Below, piece after piece: positions 6,426 through 12,355 of a stretch of DNA of 17,147 nt. The notes under the pieces were generated by a model. The model ran no database searches. It had not been told where the DNA came from and saw only the letters and a list, made by a program, of their open reading frames with translations. The position numbers and the translations under genes were made by a program. Source of the DNA: JBGTIS01 sp041745535 (GTDB lineage Bacteria > Bacteroidota > Bacteroidia > Cytophagales > Cyclobacteriaceae). The DNA lies in assembly GCA_041745535.1 (NCBI GenBank), contig JBGTIS010000048.1, positions 1 through 17,147 of the forward strand, written 5' to 3'. Each line of letters begins with the position of its first letter. Position 1 is the stretch's first letter.

Positions 6426-7640
6426 ATGCGATTTTCGGCAATTAAAGGGTTAGCGGAAACGAAGCGCTTTTTACTGGGTTCGCTGAGAAAAAATCATATA
6501 GCCCACGCACAGTTATTTCTTGGTCCTGAAGGAAGTGCTAACCTGGCCATGGCCATTGCTTATGTTACTTACCTGAATTGTGAAAACCGCGACAACGATG
6601 CCTGTGGGGTTTGTGCTGCGTGCCAGAAGATGGAGAAGTTTATTCATCCTGATGTACACTATGTTTTTCCCGTAAGTGCTACCAAAACCATTACCGGCAA
6701 AGATGTGGTAAGCGACAGCTTTTTGAAAGACTGGCGCCAGTTTCTTAGTCAGCATGTATATGGTAGTTTGTCGGATTGGAGTTATAGTTTTGGGGGTGAA
6801 AACAAACAACTCAATATTTCTAAAGAAGAAAGCCGGAATATTATCAGAAAGCTGAGTTTAAAGGCTTTTGAAGGTAATTATAAAGCGGTGATCATCTGGA
6901 TGCCCGAATTTTTACATCCGGCCGCGGCAAATGGCATTCTGAAAATACTGGAAGAACCACCCGAACAAACTATTTTTCTGCTGGTAGCGCATGATGTGGA
7001 CCGGCTGTTGCCCACCATTCTTTCGCGTACCCAACTGGTAAATATCAGTGCTTTTACCGATGAGGAAATCGCGCGAACCCTGGTGGAAAAAAACTATTTG
7101 CCGGAACACATCAGCGAAGAACAAATTGGGCAGGTAGCGCACATGGCCGAAGGCAATTTAACAGAAGCCTTGCGGTTGCTGAACGATGCCAAGGCGCCCA
7201 GCCACCGCATGTTTCACGAGTGGATGCGATTGTGTTACAAAAACGACATCATGCACCTGGCGGGCGAAAGTACTTTTTTCCAGCAGCATGGCCTGGACAA
7301 TAAAAAAGTTAGCTGGATGGAATACTTCGGGAAAATGGGCAAAGAATCGCAGAAAAGCTTTTTGCGGTATGGCCTAAGCATGATGCGGGAAACCCTGATG
7401 GTGTATGTGGTGAGCGAGGTGGCCGGCGAGCCCGAACAGGCAACTATGGGCTTACAGCGGTTGTATGGCGATGACCTTAAATTTGTAACCAATTTCAGCA
7501 AAGTGATGAACTTTGATAAGGTGGAACGGATTACCCACCTGCTGAACGAAGCCTATTATCATCTGGAAAGAAATGCCAGCGCGAAAATTTTGTTTATGGA
7601 CCTTTCATTGAAATTATCGGATATTTTTACACAAAATTAA
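6426..7640 (+). CDS. holB: DNA polymerase III delta prime subunit (clamp-loader ATPase fold)
   Basis: Delta prime is the rigid stator of the clamp loader that places the sliding clamp on primed DNA. The protein has 404 residues, long compared with enterobacterial HolB (~334) but in the usual range for Bacteroidota. The N-terminal RFSAIKGLAETKRFLLGSL and HAQLFLGPEGSANLAMA show the AAA+ fold. The P-loop is degenerate (no GKS/GKT), as expected for delta prime, which does not hydrolyse ATP. A zinc module is seen as C52-x7-C60-x2-C63-x2-C66. The delta-prime-like ANGILKILEEPPEQTIFLL segment and LPTILSRTQ (the SRC sensor motif with Cys replaced by Thr) follow. A lineage-specific stretch of ~50 residues lies between HPDVHYVFPVS and LNISKEESRNI. 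The start is ATG at 6426. hemC follows after 73 bp and may be partly co-transcribed. Confidence 0.95.
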   Translation: MRFSAIKGLAETKRFLLGSLRKNHIAHAQLFLGPEGSANLAMAIAYVTYLNCENRDNDACGVCAACQKMEKFIHPDVHYVFPVSATKTITGKDVVSDSFLKDWRQFLSQHVYGSLSDWSYSFGGENKQLNISKEESRNIIRKLSLKAFEGNYKAVIIWMPEFLHPAAANGILKILEEPPEQTIFLLVAHDVDRLLPTILSRTQLVNISAFTDEEIARTLVEKNYLPEHISEEQIGQVAHMAEGNLTEALRLLNDAKAPSHRMFHEWMRLCYKNDIMHLAGESTFFQQHGLDNKKVSWMEYFGKMGKESQKSFLRYGLSMMRETLMVYVVSEVAGEPEQATMGLQRLYGDDLKFVTNFSKVMNFDKVERITHLLNEAYYHLERNASAKILFMDLSLKLSDIFTQN

Positions 7641-7667
7641 AGACAAAATAACAATAGTTTTTTTTGC

Positions 7668-7689
7668 GTTCTGAACTTTAAAACAGAAC
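7668..7689. repeat. Small inverted repeat between holB and hemC
   Basis: GTTCTG (7668-7673) and CAGAAC (7684-7689) flank a 10-base AT-rich loop. The T run lies before it, so it is a poor terminator. It could be a leader hairpin or an operator for hemC; no -7 box is evident here. Confidence 0.3.
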
Positions 7690-7713
7690 TTGCCTTATTT
7701 AGCGGAGTAAATT

Positions 7714-8649
7714 ATGAAAATCAGAATAGGCACAAGAGGGAGTAAACTGGCACTATGGCAGGCCGAATATGTGGCCGATTTGCTGGCCAAAGGTAATACT
7801 GAGACAGAAATTATTAAAATTGAAACCAGGGGCGATAAAAAGCTGAATGTAGCCATTGCCGATATCGGCACACGGGGCGTATTTACCGAAGAAATTGAAA
7901 CCCAACTTGCCGAAGGAACCATCGATATCGCCGTACATAGTGCAAAAGACCTGCAATCGGAGTTGCCCGAAATTTTCGAGCTGCTGGCCTTTACCGAAAG
8001 GGAGCAAGTGAATGATGTGCTGATTGGTCATGATAAAGCTATCGACCTCGAAAATCCGGAAAGGTCCCTTGTATTAGGCACTTCATCGGCCCGGCGCAAG
8101 GCTTTACTGAAGCATTACTATCCGCATATTAAAACAGTGGAAATACGGGGGAATCTGCAAACCCGTATTGCCAAAATGGAGGCCGGTCTCTGCGATGCCA
8201 CTTTACTGGCCTATGCCGGTGTACATCGCATGGGTTACGACGACCTGATTATTCACCAGTTTCCGGTTGCACAGTTTACACCGGCTGTAGGGCAGGGAAG
8301 TATTGCCGTAGAGGCACTAAAGCACCTGCCGCAGAATAAAAAAGAACAGATCCGTAAGTATGTAAATAACGAACGAACGGAGCATTGTTTATTGGCAGAA
8401 CGTGCCTTTCTGCGCACCATGCGCGGTGGTTGCAGCATTCCTGCTTTTGCCTGGGCCCGGTTAAAAAATAACACTTTACACATTACCGGCGGTATCGTAA
8501 GCTTAGATGGGCAGGAAATTATACGCGAACACCTGCAGGGTGAAATAGGGGAGGCGGCTGACCTGGGCGCAAAATTAGCGACGCTTATTTCCGAAAAAGG
8601 AGGTAAGCGAATCCTGGAAAATATCAGGAAAGAAATGGAACACAATTAA
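7714..8649 (+). CDS. hemC: Hydroxymethylbilane synthase (porphobilinogen deaminase)
   Basis: HemC joins four porphobilinogen molecules into hydroxymethylbilane in the haem pathway, in the cytoplasm. The protein has 311 residues, the normal length. IRIGTRGSKLALWQAEYV opens the protein. HSAKDL (75-80) holds the catalytic Asp79. LGTSSARRKALL (121-132) and EIRGNLQTRIAKMEAG carry the substrate-binding arginines, and FTPAVGQGSIAVE follows. RTMRGGCS contains Cys240, the attachment point of the dipyrromethane cofactor. The start is ATG at 7714, preceded by a well-spaced GGAG at 7704-7707. No other hem gene is next to it. The cyclophilin gene begins 16 bp after the stop, so the two are probably co-transcribed. 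Confidence 0.98.
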   Translation: MKIRIGTRGSKLALWQAEYVADLLAKGNTETEIIKIETRGDKKLNVAIADIGTRGVFTEEIETQLAEGTIDIAVHSAKDLQSELPEIFELLAFTEREQVNDVLIGHDKAIDLENPERSLVLGTSSARRKALLKHYYPHIKTVEIRGNLQTRIAKMEAGLCDATLLAYAGVHRMGYDDLIIHQFPVAQFTPAVGQGSIAVEALKHLPQNKKEQIRKYVNNERTEHCLLAERAFLRTMRGGCSIPAFAWARLKNNTLHITGGIVSLDGQEIIREHLQGEIGEAADLGAKLATLISEKGGKRILENIRKEMEHN

Positions 8650-8665
8650 TTCAATTTTTTTGGCA

Positions 8666-9526
8666 ATGTTAAAAAAAATAAACCTTCTAATTTTTATTGT
8701 AATGATGAGCACAGCATGTTCTGAAAAAGACTTTTTATTTACCATTCATACCCAATACGGAGATATGAAAGCGGTACTGTATGACGCGACTCCCCAACAT
8801 AAGGAAAACTTTTTAAAACTAACCCGGGAAGGCATGTATGACAGCACCATTTTCCATCGGGTAATCAAAGATTTTATGATACAGGGTGGCGATGTGCTCA
8901 CCAAAAAAGGCGCCGACCGAAACGATCCAAACCTAAAGGCCATTGCCGAAAACACCATTCCCGCGGAGTTTGTCGACACCCTCTTTCACAAAAAAGGCGC
9001 ACTGGCAGCGGCCCGGCAGGGCGATCAGGTGAATCCGGAAAAAGCTTCGAGTGGTTCTCAGTTTTATATTGTGCAGGGTAAAAAATTGTCAGAAGAAGAA
9101 CTTACCACCGACCAGGCAAAACTGAATGATGGCATCCGGCAACTGCTACAGATGGAAGCATACGACAGCTTGCGGCAGGAATTGATTGCCTTGTACAACG
9201 CCAACGATTTCGAGGCATATACGCAAAAAATAATAGATTGCAGGCCCCTGATTGAAAAGGAATTGAATATGAATCTGGATAAAGAAATTTCTCCTAAAAA
9301 ACTGGAAGCCTATACCACTGTAGGCGGTGTACCGCATCTGGACGATACCTATACCGTATTTGGCGAAGTGGTAGAAGGATTGCCGGTTATCGATTCTGTG
9401 GCCAATCAGCCCGTCGGTGCTGCTGACAAGCCCATAGAAAACATTTATATGACCGTTACGGTGGAAGAAGTGCCCAAAAAGAAAATCACTGAACTATACG
9501 GATATACTTATCCTGATACAAAATAA
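8666..9526 (+). CDS. Lipoprotein peptidyl-prolyl cis-trans isomerase (cyclophilin) with helical insert
   Basis: Cyclophilins speed up proline isomerisation during folding. With the ATG at 8666 the protein has 286 residues and begins with a lipoprotein signal ending in STAC, placing Cys18 as the lipidated residue; a TTG six bases upstream is in frame but gives a poorer start. The cyclophilin core is clear: FHRVIKDFMIQGGD (63-76, catalytic Arg65), ARQGD, SGSQFYIVQG (129-138) and DDTYTVFGEVVEG (226-238). Between the last two blocks lies a mostly helical, charged insert of about 75 residues (140-215), where ordinary cyclophilins have only a few residues. The protein probably acts at the periplasmic face of a membrane. 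Related lipoprotein PPIases with such inserts occur in Bacteroidota, as far as I know; the insert's role is unknown. Confidence 0.93.
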   Translation: MLKKINLLIFIVMMSTACSEKDFLFTIHTQYGDMKAVLYDATPQHKENFLKLTREGMYDSTIFHRVIKDFMIQGGDVLTKKGADRNDPNLKAIAENTIPAEFVDTLFHKKGALAAARQGDQVNPEKASSGSQFYIVQGKKLSEEELTTDQAKLNDGIRQLLQMEAYDSLRQELIALYNANDFEAYTQKIIDCRPLIEKELNMNLDKEISPKKLEAYTTVGGVPHLDDTYTVFGEVVEGLPVIDSVANQPVGAADKPIENIYMTVTVEEVPKKKITELYGYTYPDTK

Positions 9527-9533
9527 TAAAGCT

Positions 9534-9556
9534 GTTCCCGGATTTATTCCGGGAAC
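9534..9556 (+). terminator. Intrinsic terminator after the cyclophilin gene
   Basis: A perfect 8-bp stem GTTCCCGG (9534-9541) / CCGGGAAC (9549-9556) encloses loop ATTTATT, starting 8 bp after the stop. The following T-rich stretch (TTATTT) is short, so termination may be partial. It probably closes the hemC-cyclophilin transcript. Confidence 0.65.
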
Positions 9557-9567
9557 CCGTTATTTAA

Positions 9568-9678
9568 GCATTGGGAAGCCCAGTCGGGATGCCAATTATG
9601 CGTCCTGGCTGTAAATGCGGCAAGACAGTTATTTAGGACGGTTTGTATAACGCCAATAAAAGTATAAGAGTACTTTTT
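9568..9678 (+). other. Structured non-coding stretch before the SDR gene
   Basis: Several stems lie in a row: TGGG-AAG-CCCA (9572-9582) inside GCAT/ATGC (9568-9592); CGTCCT (9601-9606) paired with AGGACG (9635-9640), with CTGT (9609-9612) paired with ACAG (9625-9628) nested inside; and AAAAGTA-TAAGAG-TACTTTT (9658-9677) followed by one more T. The nested pairing suggests an RNA fold or a decayed palindromic repeat. No promoter box and no known RNA family were recognised. Confidence 0.3.
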
Positions 9679-9708
9679 AGGTAAAGGCTTTTAAAAAATC
9701 TTATGTAC

Positions 9709-9723
9709 CAATATTAAATATTG
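9709..9723. promoter_or_regulatory. 15-bp palindrome just before the SDR gene
   Basis: CAATATT-A-AATATTG is perfectly symmetric and ends 8 bp before the ATG at 9732. It could be an operator near the start or a small stem over the ribosome-binding region; its AT-richness makes chance possible. Confidence 0.3.
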
Positions 9724-9731
9724 ATAAACGC

Positions 9732-10652
9732 ATGAAAATTCTGATAACAGGCGCAAACGGACTATTGGGTCAGAAACTGGTGGCGTTGCTGGTATCCGAG
9801 CCAGGCATCGAAGTAATAGCCACTGGGCGGGGCGAAAGCCGCTTGCCGGAAAATGAAAACGGTTATCAATACCATGCCATGGATATTGCCCGGGAACAGG
9901 AGGTTTTAGAGGTGATAAGCAGTTATAAACCCGACGCGATTATTCATACAGCGGCCATGACCAATGTGGATGAATGCGAACAGGATCAGGAAGGTTGTGT
10001 AACGATGAATGTAAAGGCAGTGGGCCATTTGCTGAAAGCCGCTGAAGCAAATAACTGCTTTTTTGTGCACCTTTCCACCGATTTTATTTTCTCTGGCGAA
10101 GCAGGTCCGCTGACAGAAGATGCCAAGCCAGCGCCGGTAAATTTTTATGGGGAAAGTAAATTACAGGCCGAAAAACTGGTATTGGCCAGCAAAGCCCAAC
10201 ATGCCATTGCCCGTACGGTATTGGTGTTCGGTATTACTCCGGGTATGAGCCGTTCCAATATTATTTTATGGGTAAAAGACAATCTGGAAAAAGGTAAATC
10301 CATTCAGGTGGTAACCGACCAATGGCGCACCCCGACCCTGGCCGAAGACCTGGCCATGGGCTGCTACCTGATCGCGAAAAACAAGGCCAGAGGAATTTTC
10401 AATATTTCCGGAGAAGAAATGCTGACGCCGTATGACATGGCCGTGTATACCGCCGATTACTTTAAGCTTGATAAAAACCTGATCAAAAAAGCCGATTCCA
10501 CTATATTTTCACAACCTGCTAAGAGGCCGCCAAAAACCGGATTTATTATCGAAAAGGCTAAACGTGAGTTAGGCTATCAGCCGTATAGCTTTCGGGAGGG
10601 TATTGCCCTGCTGGACCAGCAATTAAAAGCGTTATCAGAAAATAAGCCCTAA
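9732..10652 (+). CDS. RmlD-like extended SDR oxidoreductase (NAD(P)-dependent)
   Basis: The protein has 306 residues with a Rossmann fold. The nucleotide-binding glycine motif GANGLLG is at residues 7-13. DAIIHTAAMTNVDECE and HLSTDFIFSG (113-122) are typical of dTDP-4-dehydrorhamnose reductases. The catalytic pair is Y139 and K143 (YGESK). The substrate-domain segment QWRTPTLAEDLA (~197-208) also matches RmlD. RmlD makes dTDP-L-rhamnose in the cytoplasm, but none of rmlA, rmlB or rmlC is nearby. Stand-alone RmlD-like proteins in Bacteroidota are often annotated simply as SDR family oxidoreductases, and the fold also includes MAT2B-like proteins. The true sugar or other substrate is therefore open. 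The start is ATG at 9732; no clear promoter is seen. Confidence 0.9.
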   Translation: MKILITGANGLLGQKLVALLVSEPGIEVIATGRGESRLPENENGYQYHAMDIAREQEVLEVISSYKPDAIIHTAAMTNVDECEQDQEGCVTMNVKAVGHLLKAAEANNCFFVHLSTDFIFSGEAGPLTEDAKPAPVNFYGESKLQAEKLVLASKAQHAIARTVLVFGITPGMSRSNIILWVKDNLEKGKSIQVVTDQWRTPTLAEDLAMGCYLIAKNKARGIFNISGEEMLTPYDMAVYTADYFKLDKNLIKKADSTIFSQPAKRPPKTGFIIEKAKRELGYQPYSFREGIALLDQQLKALSENKP

Positions 10653-10693
10653 CTCCCGACAACCACCCATAAATTTTAAGGGTAATACTAATA

Positions 10694-10733
10694 AAACCCA
10701 GGTTTTTTATTTAAAATGCAGGGTTTACTTTTG
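10694..10733 (+). promoter_or_regulatory. Inverted repeat and -7 box (TACTTTTG) before the symporter gene
   Basis: AAACCC (10694-10699) and GGGTTT (10721-10726) form an inverted repeat around a 21-base AT-rich loop. They may act as a weak terminator for the SDR gene or as an operator. TACTTTTG (10726-10733) is a full TAnnTTTG match starting on the last base of the repeat. A transcript beginning just after it would have a leader of roughly 60 bases. Confidence 0.5.
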
Positions 10734-10801
10734 TCCTTTATTAAGTTTGTTTCAAAATATTATATAATTTGACCTTATTGTAAAATATTAACAAAGTTTA
10801 T

Positions 10802-12325
10802 ATGCGTAAATCCGTATTGCTTACCGCCATTTTAATGGGCTTGTCCAGCCTGCTATGTTTTGCCCAGGAAACCGAACAAACCATCGACCAGAAAATCAGC
10901 GCCCTGTTTGATCCCGCTGCCAATGCTGTTTCTTTTGTTATATTCTATCCTATATTTACTATCAAAGGGGTAGAAGTACCTTTTATTCTGCTCTGGCTGA
11001 TTACGGCGGCGGTAGCATTTACCATTTACCTGAAATTTATCAACATTCGGGGATTCGGTACGGCATTAGACATTGTGAAGGGAAAATATACCCACGAAGG
11101 CGATCCGGGCGAAGTAACGCACTTTCAGGCGCTATCGGCGGCATTGTCAGGTACAGTGGGTTTGGGAAACATTGCCGGGGTGGCGGTTGCCGTGGCTACC
11201 GGCGGCCCAGGAGCTACTTTCTGGATGGCCTTGTTCGGCTTGTTCAGTATGTCTTCCAAATTTGTGGAATGCGCCTTGGGCGTAAAATTTCGTGATGTCC
11301 ATGCCGATGGCAGCGTTTCGGGTGGCCCCATGTATTATTTGAAAAAAGGATTGGCGGAAAAAGGGATGGGGCGATTTGGCGGATTTCTGGCCATGTTTTT
11401 TTCTATTATGGCCATTGGTGCTTCTTTTGGCGGGGGTAATATGTTTCAGGTCAACCAGGCTGCCCAGCAGTTTGTGAATATTACCGGCGGTAGCGGTAGC
11501 TTTTTTGGTCAGAACACCTGGGTTTTTGGCCTGATCATGGCTGTGCTGGTAGCCGTAGTAATTATTGGCGGTATCAAGAGTATTGCGCAGGTTACCGAAA
11601 AAATTGTTCCGTTTATGTGCGGCCTGTACGTAATTTCGGCCATTGTGGTAATTGTAGTGAATATCGAGCATGTCCCCGCTGCCTTTGCCACCATCGTAAA
11701 CGGCGCCCTGAATGGCGAAGCGCTGGGTGGGGGCTTAATTGGTACGCTTATTACCGGCATGCGGCGGGCTACCTTTTCCAATGAGGCAGGGGTTGGGTCA
11801 GCATCTATCGCGCACTCGGCCGTAAAAACCAGCGAGCCGGTTACTGAAGGTTTTGTGGCTTCGCTGGAACCGTTTGTGGATACCGTAGTGGTGTGCACCA
11901 TGACTGCCCTGGTTATTGTAATTTCAGGCGTGTATGAAGATAAAACCATTGCCGATGGTATTGCGCTTACCTCATCCGCATTTGCCACGGTAATTGACTG
12001 GTTTCCGTATTTGCTTTCCGTTGCCGTAATTCTGTTTGCCTTCTCCACCATGATTTCATGGTCGTACTATGGCTTAAAAGCCTGGACGTATGCCGTGGGC
12101 GAAAGCAACCTGACAATTACCATTTACAAAGTAATATTCTGTGTTTTTATCGTGATAGGGGCATCGGCCAGCTTAACGGGTGTCATTAACTTCTCCGATG
12201 GTATGTTATTCGCTATGTCGCTGCCTAATTTAATAGGTTGTTATATTCTTGCCCCTTTGGTTAAGAAGGACATGATTTCGTTTCGTACCCGCATCAAGAA
12301 GGGGAAAATCGCGGTGTATGAATAA
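10802..12325 (+). CDS. Sodium:alanine symporter family (AGCS) amino-acid transporter
   Basis: AGCS proteins import alanine, glycine or related amino acids with sodium across the inner membrane. The protein has 507 residues with about ten to eleven hydrophobic segments. Conserved blocks are ALSGTVGLGNIAGVAVAVA (114-132, the family signature), GGPGATFWM (134-142), VSGGPMYYLKKGL (172-184) and RRATFSNEAGVGSASIAHSA (321-340), followed by EPVTEGFVASLEPFVDT. The N-terminus looks like a cleavable signal peptide (MRKSVLLTAILMGLSSLLCF then AQE), making the protein somewhat longer than Bacillus AlsT or E. coli YaaJ. The start is ATG at 10802. The gene converges on the WG-repeat gene, with only 30 bp between the stops. 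A small hairpin AAACC-GGT-GGTTT (12326-12338) in that space may serve both genes. Confidence 0.95.
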   Translation: MRKSVLLTAILMGLSSLLCFAQETEQTIDQKISALFDPAANAVSFVIFYPIFTIKGVEVPFILLWLITAAVAFTIYLKFINIRGFGTALDIVKGKYTHEGDPGEVTHFQALSAALSGTVGLGNIAGVAVAVATGGPGATFWMALFGLFSMSSKFVECALGVKFRDVHADGSVSGGPMYYLKKGLAEKGMGRFGGFLAMFFSIMAIGASFGGGNMFQVNQAAQQFVNITGGSGSFFGQNTWVFGLIMAVLVAVVIIGGIKSIAQVTEKIVPFMCGLYVISAIVVIVVNIEHVPAAFATIVNGALNGEALGGGLIGTLITGMRRATFSNEAGVGSASIAHSAVKTSEPVTEGFVASLEPFVDTVVVCTMTALVIVISGVYEDKTIADGIALTSSAFATVIDWFPYLLSVAVILFAFSTMISWSYYGLKAWTYAVGESNLTITIYKVIFCVFIVIGASASLTGVINFSDGMLFAMSLPNLIGCYILAPLVKKDMISFRTRIKKGKIAVYE

Positions 12326-12355
12326 AAACCGGTGGTTTCCAGCCTGTTTTATTCT

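Noticed and set aside
11147..12051. Long minus-strand open frames opposite the symporter gene
   Set aside because: They overlap a clear AGCS gene, give Ser/Thr/Ile- or His/Asn-rich sequence with no family likeness, and are expected from codon use in the opposite frame.
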